Below, piece by piece: positions 1 to 8,647 of a stretch of DNA of 25,232 nt (its first letter is position 1; each line of letters begins with the position of its first letter). Origin of the DNA: CALCMJ01 sp964475415. Lineage in GTDB: Bacteria; Bacteroidota; Bacteroidia; Chitinophagales; Saprospiraceae. The translations under genes and the position numbers were made by a program. The notes beneath the pieces were generated by a model. It made no database searches and was not told the DNA's origin. It was given only the letters and a program-made list of their open reading frames with translations. The stretch lies in NCBI GenBank assembly GCA_964475415.1, contig CAYYWZ010000059.1:1-25232 (forward strand), in the 5' to 3' direction.

Positions 1-374
1 TTTCCCTCCTGAATCCGTAGTTTCTGTTTCTTAACATGGAGAAAGATGAACTAACAAATTAGAATTTAACGTCAGGACAAATACCTTATTATGCATTCCT
101 CCTTTGAATAGTTAGTAAATAAATATACATTTTTTAACTTGGTAATATTAGTATATCTTAATTCCTTATTAGATAAGCCCATTTATAGATATGACATAAG
201 TTTAGTTGAGGTTTCTCTTTTAAGGTTTGCTTATACTTTGGATTCAAAACTGTTAATATCCATAAGAATGAACAAATATAATATTTAGGCTTGATAGATA
301 GTGCTTATTAGATAAGTAGAGTAGCTGAATTATGGTTAAAGAGACCAAGATTTTAAACATTAAATACTAACAGA
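1..374. other. AT-rich leader region without a recognisable gene
   Basis: No convincing coding region is visible. A short reading frame on the minus strand opens at 37 and runs off the window edge (only about 12 codons), which is too little to call. The stretch upstream of the oxidoreductase holds several imperfect TAnnTTTG-like boxes (for example around 286-293) but none has a TTTG partner at a normal spacing, so no promoter is assigned. Confidence 0.5.
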
Positions 375-1718
375 ATGGAACATATAGTAATCATAGGAAA
401 TGGAATCTCAGGTATCTCTACAGCGAGATGGGTAAGAAAACTTAGTGACTATCAGATTACCGTAATATCCTCTGAGACAGATCATTTTTTCAGTAGGACA
501 GCGCTCATGTACATTTATATGGGACACATGAGATATGAAGATACAAAGCCTTATGAAGATTGGTTTTGGAAAAAAAATCGTATCGACCTGATGAGAGAAC
601 ATGTATCAGAAATAGATTACGCTGGTAAAAGTTTAAAATGTACATCTGGTAAATTAATTAAGTACGATAAGCTAGTTTTAGCTTTAGGTTCTAAGTCCAA
701 CATGTTTGGATGGCCAGGACAGGATCTTAAAGGAGTTGGAGGACTCTATTCTTATCAAGATCTAGAGCAGATGGAGGCTTACAGTAAAGACCTAAAAAGA
801 GCCGTCATCGTAGGAGGAGGCTTGATAGGAATAGAAATGGCTGAGATGTTTCATGCGCGAAATATTCCTGTAACAATGCTAGTAAGAGAAGCCAGCTACT
901 GGAATAATATTCTACCTCCCGAAGAATCTAAAATGGTAAGTGATCATATTGTAAAAAACCATATAGATCTAAGATTAGGAGTTAATCTCCAAGAAATCAA
1001 AAATGATGGTTCAGGTACAGCTAATGCAGTTGTAATCAAAGAAACAGGGGAAGAAATTCCTTGCGGTTATGTAGGTCTTACTGCAGGAGTAAGTCCCAAT
1101 GTAGGCTGGTTAAAAGAAACAGGACTAGAACTAGGAAGAGGTATTAAGGTTAATAAATATTTACAAACAAATCAAAAAGACGTATATGCAGTAGGCGATT
1201 GTGTAGAACAGACAGAAGTGGTTCCAGGAAGAAGACCTATAGAGGCAATCTGGTATACTGGAAGAATGATGGGAGAAACAGCTGCCTATAACATTTGCAA
1301 CAAAAAAATTGCCTATGATCCAGGTCTTTGGTTCAACAGTGCTAAGTTTATAGATATCGAATATCAAGTATATGGAGAAGTTCCTGCAAAGTTACCTGAA
1401 CATCTTAAAACTATATTTTGGAAACACACTGATAACGAAAAATCTATACGTATCAATTATCATAAAGACGATCTTACTGTAAAGGGTTTTAACTTATTTG
1501 GAATTCGTTACCGTCATGAAGTTTGTGAAAAATGGATACTCGAAAATACGCATATAGAAAAAGTACTCCAAAACTTAGGTATGGCAAATTTTGATCCTGA
1601 ATTCTACAAAGAGTATGATGCCGAGATTATCAAGATATATAATCAGGCAGAAGGTAAAAACATCAAATTAAAAACTAAACGTGGGCTTGCAAAAGTCTTA
1701 TCATTTCTAAATAGCTAG
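375..1718 (+). CDS. FAD-dependent pyridine nucleotide-disulfide oxidoreductase family protein
   Basis: Flavin oxidoreductase of the Pyr_redox_2 fold, expected to move electrons between NAD(P)H and an iron-sulfur or other one-electron partner. Seen: an N-terminal dinucleotide-binding motif GNGISG (residues 8-13) for FAD, a second glycine motif GGGLIG (147-152) for NAD(P)H, and the FAD-closing motif YAVGDC (271-276). There is no CxxxxC redox disulfide near the FAD motif, so it is not a lipoamide or thioredoxin reductase; it is closer to the ferredoxin-reductase/nitrite-reductase-subunit type. The region after about 330 is a family-specific C-terminal extension. The ATG lies so that the glycine motif begins at residue 8, as usual. 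It is followed after only 4 bases by the membrane iron-sulfur protein, so the two are almost certainly co-transcribed and probably form one electron-transfer unit. The substrate is not identifiable from sequence. Confidence 0.9.
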   Translation: MEHIVIIGNGISGISTARWVRKLSDYQITVISSETDHFFSRTALMYIYMGHMRYEDTKPYEDWFWKKNRIDLMREHVSEIDYAGKSLKCTSGKLIKYDKLVLALGSKSNMFGWPGQDLKGVGGLYSYQDLEQMEAYSKDLKRAVIVGGGLIGIEMAEMFHARNIPVTMLVREASYWNNILPPEESKMVSDHIVKNHIDLRLGVNLQEIKNDGSGTANAVVIKETGEEIPCGYVGLTAGVSPNVGWLKETGLELGRGIKVNKYLQTNQKDVYAVGDCVEQTEVVPGRRPIEAIWYTGRMMGETAAYNICNKKIAYDPGLWFNSAKFIDIEYQVYGEVPAKLPEHLKTIFWKHTDNEKSIRINYHKDDLTVKGFNLFGIRYRHEVCEKWILENTHIEKVLQNLGMANFDPEFYKEYDAEIIKIYNQAEGKNIKLKTKRGLAKVLSFLNS

Positions 1719-1722
1719 AAAC

Positions 1723-3510
1723 ATGAAGTCAATTCAATATATAGGCATAGGGTTATTTATTGCTGCACTATTGATCTTTACAGCAATGCTGGGAATAGGT
1801 CATCAGCAACTAACGGAATCAAGCATTAACATAGATAATAATTATCACAAGGAAGCAATAGTAAAGGCTGCTCAATCCAGTGGTTTACTAGGCAAGGAAT
1901 TATCGAGTATAGCTTTTATACCAAAACTCAAAAAGACTATACAAGCTGCCGCTGCTGACTTAGATGATCAAGCTCAAGCTGGAATACCACAAGGGGTGCA
2001 AGAATGGGATTTCAAACTAGGTTCGTGGAAAGTATCTGAGTATGTAGATACTCTGGTGTCAAGTACAGCCGGCGGTCCAGTACAAAATAATCCTTGGTTA
2101 TTTTTTCTTCTAACTTTTGGCTTAGCAATAATAGGAGGCTTATTATTTATACTTCCTAAATTCACTGAGCATGAAGGAATAAAAAACAATGGCATTTACC
2201 ATAACTCATTGACTAGAGGTCTTAAGATTAATGCTAAATTAATGTTTCTGATCCCTACATTTCTAGGCGTACTGGTTTGGGGATTTTTATACCAGGGGAA
2301 TCTATTCTGGCCTATTGTTACCTTAGCTATAGCAGGTATAATATCCTATCTAGTATTCTACAGACACAACTCTAAGGATAATAATCCGCAAAGACATTCA
2401 TCCCCACTAGACACCGGCTGGCTAGGTGTAATTGCAGGTATCTATCTAGTTACTTTCTACGTGCTATTATATTGGGCTCCTGCCTATATCAATAATTGGA
2501 TCACTATGGTCAACCCTATCAGTGAGTCGCTAAGTGGTAATGCCGCTAGTCGGTGGTTTCTGTACGGTCTCATGTACAGTATTATTGTTGTTGTAATGGG
2601 GATCAGAATGATGAGTAAGTACCAGCATAATAAGTATCAGAAAATTCGTACTATGTCGGTAATGTTTTTTCAGACTGCGATTGCTTTTTTGATTCCAGAA
2701 ATATTAGTAAGACTTAATCAACCTTATTTTGACTTTAAAAATATCTGGCCACTTGACTATGATTTTTTCTTTAAGTACAATATAGACAACTTGATGAGTA
2801 GTGGAGGACTTGGCATATTCATGTTTGTCTGGGGCATCATGCTGATCATCATCGGAGTACCTGTTATTACCTATTTTTTTGGTAAGAGATGGTATTGTAG
2901 TTGGGTCTGTGGATGTGGAGGACTTGCAGAGACTATGGGAGATCCGTTCAGACAATTATCAGATAAGAGTATGCGAGCCTGGAAGTACGAGCGCTATATT
3001 ATACATGGTGTATTAGCATCAGCGATCATTATGACTGCTCTTGTACTATTTCATTATTTTACTGGAAAGAGTACGGTCTTAGGACTTAACAGTGATAACG
3101 TAAAATCTTGGTATGGCTTCTTCATAGGAGCTGGTTTCTCAGGAGTAGTAGGGACAGGGTTTTATCCGCTAATGGGTAATCGAGTATGGTGCCGTTTTGG
3201 ATGTCCTCTTGCTGGATATCTTGGATTAGTACAGAAGTTTAAAAGTAGATTTAGAATTACAACTAATGGTGGACAATGTATCTCTTGCGGGAATTGTAGC
3301 ACCTATTGTGAGATGGGTATAGATGTAAGATCCTATGCACAGAAAGGTCAGGATATAGTCAGAAGTAGTTGTGTGGGATGTGGCGTTTGTTCAGCAGTAT
3401 GCCCAAGAGGTGTACTGAGATTAGAGAATGGAAGTGGAGATATAGCAGAAAGAACTGATGCCTTACGAACGATACACATTACCGAAGATCAAGTAACCAT
3501 GTTAAATTAA
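1723..3510 (+). CDS. NosR/NapH/CcoG-like membrane protein with two 4Fe-4S clusters
   Basis: Polytopic inner-membrane iron-sulfur protein, probably carrying electrons across or along the membrane. Seen: an N-terminal membrane segment (residues 7-26), a soluble loop of about 95 residues, then about eight further hydrophobic segments between 124 and 485. The polyferredoxin signature follows: a cysteine cluster CSWVCGCGG (392-400), WCRFGCPL (489-496), then two classic 4Fe-4S motifs with cysteines 519, 522, 525, 529 and 550, 553, 556, 560, the last followed by proline. The paired Cys loops before the ferredoxin domain are the hallmark of the NosR/NapH/CcoG (RdxA) group, in which they are usually CxxxCP; here the first reads CSWVCGC, lacking the proline. 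It starts 4 bases after the flavoprotein gene, which is the likely electron donor. No nitrous oxide reductase, nitrate reductase or cbb3 oxidase gene lies nearby, so none of those gene names is justified. Confidence 0.85.
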   Translation: MKSIQYIGIGLFIAALLIFTAMLGIGHQQLTESSINIDNNYHKEAIVKAAQSSGLLGKELSSIAFIPKLKKTIQAAAADLDDQAQAGIPQGVQEWDFKLGSWKVSEYVDTLVSSTAGGPVQNNPWLFFLLTFGLAIIGGLLFILPKFTEHEGIKNNGIYHNSLTRGLKINAKLMFLIPTFLGVLVWGFLYQGNLFWPIVTLAIAGIISYLVFYRHNSKDNNPQRHSSPLDTGWLGVIAGIYLVTFYVLLYWAPAYINNWITMVNPISESLSGNAASRWFLYGLMYSIIVVVMGIRMMSKYQHNKYQKIRTMSVMFFQTAIAFLIPEILVRLNQPYFDFKNIWPLDYDFFFKYNIDNLMSSGGLGIFMFVWGIMLIIIGVPVITYFFGKRWYCSWVCGCGGLAETMGDPFRQLSDKSMRAWKYERYIIHGVLASAIIMTALVLFHYFTGKSTVLGLNSDNVKSWYGFFIGAGFSGVVGTGFYPLMGNRVWCRFGCPLAGYLGLVQKFKSRFRITTNGGQCISCGNCSTYCEMGIDVRSYAQKGQDIVRSSCVGCGVCSAVCPRGVLRLENGSGDIAERTDALRTIHITEDQVTMLN

Positions 3511-3606
3511 TAAAACTTAGTATGGTGGGGAATTTTGGCTTGTATTAGTTTTTTTTAGTTTTAATAAGAATTAGATCAGCTACGGTGGCATTCTATATTT
3601 TTCTAT

Positions 3607-4773
3607 TTACTCTAGAACTACCATCTTCTCAAAAGCGACGTTATTATATTTTTTAAAATACCCAGGAACGATAAATTGCAAAAGCGCTTCTTTCGAATTT
3701 TTGAATATGACTTTGACATAACCTCTCTCTCCGATGGCAAACTCGGATCCTTGCCCCATGCCTACCTTATTATTTTTGGTGCCAGAGCCACTTACGATAA
3801 AACATTGATTATGGTTTTCTATATACTGCAAGGTATGTTCATGTCCCGATGCTATTATGCTTCTCCCTTTTTGTTCTAGTGCTTCTACCAGCTTTCCCCT
3901 ATAAGTTTTGTATAGCGCATTATTTACATCTTGCTCAGATATTCTTGTACGTATTCTATTAAAAATAAAACCACTTGCTGGCAATGGTAAATATAACCAA
4001 TCAACAACTTGGGTTAAGGGAAAGAAATCATCCTTGAATGGAAATTTACCCCCATGGTGCGCATAAGTATATGGAGGATGATGAGAAGCCACAATGAGAG
4101 ACTCCCCTTCCTGACTTATAATTTCGGAATGCAGTTTATCGATAAATTGCTGCGGCGTCTGTACTGCGCAAACTTCCTGATCTCCTGATCTTGCTTTCTC
4201 GTTCAGAAACCAATGAGAGTCCATGAGTAACAGACTGATACCTTCGGCTAAGCTTACTACTTGTGGATCTCCGCAACCTTTATCAGGATAGAAAAAATTA
4301 GTCTGCCTATTCGGATTTGGCGTATCTAGTAGAAATGAATCCACAAGCAACTCTTGCCTTCTTAATCCTATCCGCCCAAAGGTATACCAATCATGATTAC
4401 CAGGCACAAAAAACTTATAACCCCTATAATCAGACATTGTTTTGAGTTGCGCCAGAAGTTTATGCTTTCCCTCCGGATAATACGGACTAGAGGAAGGAGC
4501 AAGACCTACAGGATATATATTATCCCCTAGCCAGATGGTTGCAGAATTAGCAGACTCCTCATCTAAGGCCTTTTTGAGATGATCAAATACTTGAGTACTG
4601 CTATCCATAGGAGCGTTACCCGCATCACCAATAAGAAATATTGTGAAATACGGTTCTTTAATTTCTACATGTCTTTGCCATTCTCCACTGTACTGCTCCT
4701 TGTAAGTCACACAGGAGGAACATAGCCATGAGCATATAATAATAGATAAAACTATTTTAATTCCTCTAATCAA
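3607..4773 (-). CDS. Calcineurin-like metallophosphoesterase lipoprotein
   Basis: Predicted two-metal phosphoesterase exported and lipid-anchored. Seen: signal peptide with lipobox LCSSC (Cys at residue 21), then the family motifs in order: GDAG near residue 50, GDNIYP near 104, GNHDWY near 145, ASHHPPY near 230 and GHEH near 315. These supply the Asp, Asn and His ligands of the dinuclear metal centre. Length (388 residues) and motif spacing match acid-phosphatase-like members of the calcineurin superfamily; the natural substrate is unknown. The start is TTG at 4773: an in-frame TAA lies immediately before it and no ATG precedes the signal peptide, so TTG is the only start that keeps the charged N-region and lipobox. 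It converges on the iron-sulfur membrane gene with 96 bases between stops and stands alone as a transcription unit. Confidence 0.88.
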   Translation of the reverse strand: MIRGIKIVLSIIICSWLCSSCVTYKEQYSGEWQRHVEIKEPYFTIFLIGDAGNAPMDSSTQVFDHLKKALDEESANSATIWLGDNIYPVGLAPSSSPYYPEGKHKLLAQLKTMSDYRGYKFFVPGNHDWYTFGRIGLRRQELLVDSFLLDTPNPNRQTNFFYPDKGCGDPQVVSLAEGISLLLMDSHWFLNEKARSGDQEVCAVQTPQQFIDKLHSEIISQEGESLIVASHHPPYTYAHHGGKFPFKDDFFPLTQVVDWLYLPLPASGFIFNRIRTRISEQDVNNALYKTYRGKLVEALEQKGRSIIASGHEHTLQYIENHNQCFIVSGSGTKNNKVGMGQGSEFAIGERGYVKVIFKNSKEALLQFIVPGYFKKYNNVAFEKMVVLE

Positions 4774-4870
4774 TTATTCGATTTTATATGTAAATGGATT
4801 TCACTTGTCATAATTCGCTTACTCTTTTTCAATTTCTTAATACTTAAATTTTAATCTAAAAACAACTTGG

Positions 4871-4878
4871 CAAAGCTA
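4871..4878 (-). promoter_or_regulatory. Candidate -7 box for the metallophosphoesterase gene
   Basis: On the minus strand this reads TAGCTTTG, an exact match to the Bacteroidota -7 consensus TAnnTTTG, about 100 bases upstream of the TTG start. No TTTG is present at the expected -33 distance, so the call is weak and could be chance in AT-rich DNA. Confidence 0.22.
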
Positions 4879-4976
4879 ATTAATAAATTCTCAGTCATAT
4901 ATCATGTTAACTAAATAAATTCAGCATGTGAAAATAAGTTCGTTTAACTTTAGCTCCTTTTCTCATTGTACACAAA

Positions 4977-5016
4977 AATAATCGCCAAAGCTACATTCAT
5001 AACTTTGGCGATTATT
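4977..5016 (-). terminator. Intrinsic terminator of the secreted-protein gene pair
   Basis: A perfect 14-bp inverted repeat (arms 4977-4990 and 5003-5016, with the core CGCCAAAG / CTTTGGCG) encloses a 12-base loop. Read on the minus strand the hairpin is followed directly by TTTTTG, the normal layout of a factor-independent terminator. It lies 33 bases beyond the stop of the gene ending at 5050 and also isolates the metallophosphoesterase gene from read-through. Confidence 0.85.
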
Positions 5017-5049
5017 ATATTCTATTAATGGGTTATAAATCCTTCTGAT

Positions 5050-5841
5050 CTAATTGTTTTCTGAACCGGCGTTTACAGCTTCAAAAACCGCAATATAATC
5101 CTCTTCATCTCTAAACTTAATACCATTTTCTCTTGCATATTCCTTCATTGCATATAGTTCCGCATCTACAAATCCTGAAAATATCTCTTTCTTTTTAAGC
5201 TTTACACTTGCTACTTGACCGTCACCATGTCTCATGAAATATTTAGTTCTATTATTAAATTTGGGCTGCACTCTTGCAAGACCTTGGCTAGATCCCTCTC
5301 TCAAAGTAACATATCTCTGCTTGAAAAATACCATATCCGTATCTTCATAAAGTACTTCATAAAATTTGTCAGGATTCTCTGGGTTTGTCTTTTTGTATAC
5401 AACCATCTTGTTATCATCACCAGGGACAATGATTTCTCTAAGCAATGATTCATTTAAGATAATTTCTTCTCCGTCAGATTTTGTAGCAATAAAATCATCT
5501 GTGTATAAGTCCACGTGGATTAGAATATCTTTTACCATGTTACCATCATTTAGTACCAAAGTACCTTTTTTTGCTGCATCATTCAGGTAAGGACTTCCCT
5601 TTACATTTTGATAAGTAATACTTCTATCAGCTACTAATGATCCGCTCAGTGCTTGATTTAAAAATGCTGCTCCTAAGGTATTGTTCGCAGATATATTAGA
5701 TAAAGATCCGCCTCCGAAACTTGCTGTTCCTCCGCCCCCATAGCTGTTGACACTAGTAGGGTTACTATCTGTAGGACCACACTGAGCTCCAAGTGTAAAA
5801 CTGGCTAGTATCATTATGCATATAGAAAATAAACTTCTCAT
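5050..5841 (-). CDS. Secreted protein of unknown function, tandem paralog A
   Basis: A signal peptide of about 19 residues (ends ...FTLGAQC) is followed by a low-complexity Gly/Ser/Asn linker (about residues 24-52), then a compact domain from about residue 80 to the end. The domain begins at GSPYLN and contains KQRYVTLREGSSQG, PKFNNRTKYF and a Lys-rich VKLKKKEIFSGF element. Over the domain it is roughly half identical to the gene immediately upstream (6035-6778), so the two are tandem duplicates. A GSPYL...DG...D(I/V)...Y opening like this occurs, as far as I recall, in many Bacteroidota secreted proteins of unknown role; I cannot name a family. A cysteine close to the cleavage site (AQC) could make it a lipoprotein, but the LGAQC context is not an ideal lipobox. 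An AAGGA-like ribosome site lies about 10 bases before the ATG. A strong terminator follows. Confidence 0.8.
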   Translation of the reverse strand: MRSLFSICIMILASFTLGAQCGPTDSNPTSVNSYGGGGTASFGGGSLSNISANNTLGAAFLNQALSGSLVADRSITYQNVKGSPYLNDAAKKGTLVLNDGNMVKDILIHVDLYTDDFIATKSDGEEIILNESLLREIIVPGDDNKMVVYKKTNPENPDKFYEVLYEDTDMVFFKQRYVTLREGSSQGLARVQPKFNNRTKYFMRHGDGQVASVKLKKKEIFSGFVDAELYAMKEYARENGIKFRDEEDYIAVFEAVNAGSENN

Positions 5842-6034
5842 ATATTTTTCCTTTTTTTTGATTTGTAAATAAGCATATCTCTAAGATAAACAAGAATCTT
5901 TTATTAACAAGTATATGAGTAGCTAATTATAGTCATCAGCAGTTTGTACATCTTGCTAAAGATCTGCTCAAAAATGACATCGTTTGTCTGCCCTTAAATA
6001 CCTAAGACTTGACAGAGGCATATATTTTTACAAA

Positions 6035-6778
6035 CTATTGATTATGAAATCCTTCAAAAATCGCAATATAATCTTTTTCTTTTTTGAATTTAATTTTTTG
6101 CGATTTTGCATATTTGGTTAATGCTTTCTGCTCTCTTTTTGAAAAACCTGCTAATATATCTTTCTTCTTCAATTTCACCGTTTCCGCAGGCTTATTACCA
6201 TGCTTAATAAAATATCTAGATCTTTGGTTAAATTTCGGATCTACTTTGGACATCCCTTGACTAGAACCTTCTCTTAATGTTACATATCTCTGCTTATAAA
6301 ATAATAGTTTCTCATCTTTATATAAGACTTCGTAAAATTGATCTGGTTTTGTAAGATCTAATTTTTTTAATACAACAGTTTCTTCATCAGTCGGTATAAC
6401 AAGTTCTCCTAGAACTGTCTTATCGAGTAAGACTTTATCTCCATTAGCTGGTGTAGCAATAAACTCATTTGTATATAAGTCTATGTGTAACAAGATATCA
6501 TTAACCTGCTTACCGTCTCCCATAACTAGTGTCCCTTTGACTGGTTCTTCATTTAGATATGGACTGCCTTTAATTTGGCTATAAGCTAGTTCTCTATCTT
6601 CTCCCATTGTCATACCAAGTGCTTTGTTCAATAACTCTTGGTTCATAGAGGTATTAAAATTTATACCTGAGAATCCGCCTTGATCTGAACCTAAGCCTCC
6701 AGCAGGAATGCCTTGCTCCTGAGCTATTATACCCACCGAGGCAAAGAAGATAAAAAGCAAAGTAAATAAGTTTTTCAT
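6035..6778 (-). CDS. Secreted protein of unknown function, tandem paralog B
   Basis: Signal peptide of about 19 residues (ends ...SVGIIAQ), a short Gly-rich linker, then the same domain as paralog A beginning at GSPYLN near residue 68 and running to the end. Shared blocks are DILxHxDLYT, FYEVLY, KQRYVTLREGSSQG, PKFN, VKLKKK and a final DYIA(V/I)FE. The Gly-rich linker of paralog A is longer, which accounts for most of the 16-residue length difference. The C-terminal half is strongly basic. The two genes run in the same direction with 193 bases between them and no clear terminator in the gap, so they may be co-transcribed, ending at the terminator near 4977-5016. Function unknown; the invariant RYVTLREGSSQG segment is the best candidate for a functional site. 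Confidence 0.8.
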   Translation of the reverse strand: MKNLFTLLFIFFASVGIIAQEQGIPAGGLGSDQGGFSGINFNTSMNQELLNKALGMTMGEDRELAYSQIKGSPYLNEEPVKGTLVMGDGKQVNDILLHIDLYTNEFIATPANGDKVLLDKTVLGELVIPTDEETVVLKKLDLTKPDQFYEVLYKDEKLLFYKQRYVTLREGSSQGMSKVDPKFNQRSRYFIKHGNKPAETVKLKKKDILAGFSKREQKALTKYAKSQKIKFKKEKDYIAIFEGFHNQ

Positions 6779-6929
6779 GAAAATTGTTTGTTGTTAGTTT
6801 CTTGTAAAAATTAAATTAACTAAGATTAATACAAAAGGCAAGTATTCATGATTCTTTCTTATAATAAGGAGGACTTGAATGGACGTTTTATGTATAAACT
6901 AAAGCTAGAAGCTTGTTTTGTAAGCAATA

Positions 6930-8453
6930 CTAAGAATTTCCCATTCTATCAATATTAGCTTGACTTACCTTAAGTGATCTCATTACACTCTTCTTTTTAG
7001 AGGTGTGTCCCTCCATCTTAGTAAGGATATTACTAAGCATCTTAACTGCATCATCGATGTAAGGCCCCTTATTCAACATAACACATTCTGCTCTTGCACT
7101 TTTGGCGGCATCAGTAATTTCTGCTCTTGTGGCTTTACCAGTTTTTGCTAAGTTTTCTAAAACTTGAGTAGCCCAGATTACAGGTACATGGGCTGCCTCA
7201 CAGATCCACATAATTTCATCCTGCACCTCTGCTATCCTTTCAGCACCTATCTCTACAGCAAGGTCTCCTCTTGCAATCATAACACCAACTTTAGATTTTT
7301 TCATCGCTTCTAGCAATAATATAGGTAGGTTTTCAAAAGACTCTTGATTCTCTATTTTTAATACTAACCCTAGATCATCTCTGTCATACTTTTCTATCTC
7401 TTGATGTAGTGCTTTGATATCCTCGACAGTCCTCACGAAAGAGTATCCCACTATATCTGCATGCTGCATTACAAAAGGAATATTCTCTATATCCTTAGTC
7501 GTCAACGATGGTAGATTAAGCTTTGTATCTGGTAAATTTATACCTTTCCTAGACTTCAGTTTGAACCCATCCTTACTAGTTTTTAACACAATAAGCTCAA
7601 GCTTATTTTCCTTCTTTTTCAGCACTTTTGTTTCTACTAGTCCATCATCAAAAAATATTCTGTGCCCTATCTCTGCATCACTTAAAATTGCTGGTAGTGA
7701 CACTTCTATCATAGGAAACCTTAGTTGTTCTCCTTTCTTTCCGTATATATTATCATTACTTACTTGTTTGCCCGAAGTAAGTATAATATGATCTCCCTTT
7801 TGTACTTTGATGAAGGGCTTTGCCTTACCGTTGGCTCGGATTATATTTACATTTTCAGTTCTAATCTTAGGACCGGAAAGATCCATATATATCATACAGT
7901 CTATATCTAACTCTTTAGTTAGGCTCTTAATATGATCTACCATCGATTGCCATTCTTCTTTCGTTCCATGGCTTAGGTTTATTCTTGCGATATCCATTCC
8001 ATGCACTAAGAGATTACTGATTATTTCTCTATCCTCAGCTGCCTCTAAGGGCATAGTGACCATGATTTTAGTTTTACGATTATCTCGTTTTTCCGTATTG
8101 AATAAGTGATTCGTTTTTTTACTTATTAGCTTTTTACTGGCCTTGTATCCTATTGTTTCTAAGCCCTGGTCAGGTTTCCATTCGTGCCCGTTAAGTTTTT
8201 TTATAAGTTGTAAAGTAGAGATAACATTGTGCATTACATAGCTCTCACAAGTCCGTAATGATGAAATCCCTAGTTCAGAAAGATGATCATGTACGTTGCG
8301 CAGATCACTCGTTCTCAGTGTTATATATCTTACAAGATTCATGGCACTGAGCCTATTAGAAGGATGAGCAACATCTGCTACTCTCTTAGCGATAAACTCT
8401 TTATTGATAAGTGATCTGTAAATATGTGTAAGATCCTTCTCTAGTTTTTGCAT
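6930..8453 (-). CDS. Pyruvate-kinase-family protein, atypical form with N-terminal domain and no C-terminal domain
   Basis: Residues 127-475 carry the pyruvate kinase catalytic barrel: KTKIMVTM (127-134), ARINLSHG (156-163), DLSGPKIRT (191-199), an inserted B domain (about 200-290), KIEN (366-369) with the catalytic lysine, ARGDL (394-398) and ATQ (428-430). Metal- and phosphate-binding residues expected from the canonical enzyme are therefore present. Two features are atypical. There is a 125-residue N-terminal module containing HPSNRLSAMNLVRY and LGISSLRTCES, and the protein stops soon after the barrel, lacking the usual allosteric C-terminal domain. The usual SGET/S loop is replaced by VMLNKGPY (458-465). 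From memory, this combination characterises a group of N-extended pyruvate-kinase homologs in Proteobacteria and other phyla, whose activity is poorly defined. Classic Pyk is about 470 residues with a C-domain, so this is unlikely to be the main glycolytic enzyme. It is probably monocistronic. Confidence 0.85.
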   Translation of the reverse strand: MQKLEKDLTHIYRSLINKEFIAKRVADVAHPSNRLSAMNLVRYITLRTSDLRNVHDHLSELGISSLRTCESYVMHNVISTLQLIKKLNGHEWKPDQGLETIGYKASKKLISKKTNHLFNTEKRDNRKTKIMVTMPLEAAEDREIISNLLVHGMDIARINLSHGTKEEWQSMVDHIKSLTKELDIDCMIYMDLSGPKIRTENVNIIRANGKAKPFIKVQKGDHIILTSGKQVSNDNIYGKKGEQLRFPMIEVSLPAILSDAEIGHRIFFDDGLVETKVLKKKENKLELIVLKTSKDGFKLKSRKGINLPDTKLNLPSLTTKDIENIPFVMQHADIVGYSFVRTVEDIKALHQEIEKYDRDDLGLVLKIENQESFENLPILLLEAMKKSKVGVMIARGDLAVEIGAERIAEVQDEIMWICEAAHVPVIWATQVLENLAKTGKATRAEITDAAKSARAECVMLNKGPYIDDAVKMLSNILTKMEGHTSKKKSVMRSLKVSQANIDRMGNS

Positions 8454-8590
8454 AGATATATTTTTGTTTTATTTTAAGAATTTTTATTCGTCTATTTCTA
8501 TGTCAATGTATGTTTATTATGACAATTAGTTTATAGATAATAATAAAAAACTCAGAAGAGATTATTTTTTGTTCAGGAATCATATAAAAA

Positions 8591-8623
8591 AATGAGGCTA
8601 GCCTACTACTAACTAACCTCATT
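8591..8623 (-). terminator. Intrinsic terminator after the second TPR gene
   Basis: Inverted repeat AATGAGG / CCTCATT with three further pairs after one mismatch (arms 8591-8601 and 8613-8623). On the minus strand the hairpin runs into TTTTTTTAT. It lies 24 bases beyond the stop of the TPR gene ending at 8648. The arm sequence GAGGTTAG is shared with the terminator of the paralogous TPR gene at 11034-11063. Confidence 0.8.
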
Positions 8624-8647
8624 ACCATTATGAAAAAACTCTATCTT

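Noticed and set aside
1..37. Minus-strand reading frame opening at 37 and leaving the window
   Set aside because: Only about 12 codons are visible, with no ribosome site or recognisable motif.
7414..7791. 125-codon plus-strand frame inside the pyruvate-kinase gene
   Set aside because: Antisense shadow of a well-supported gene; the translation is low-complexity Ser/Phe/Leu with no family motif.
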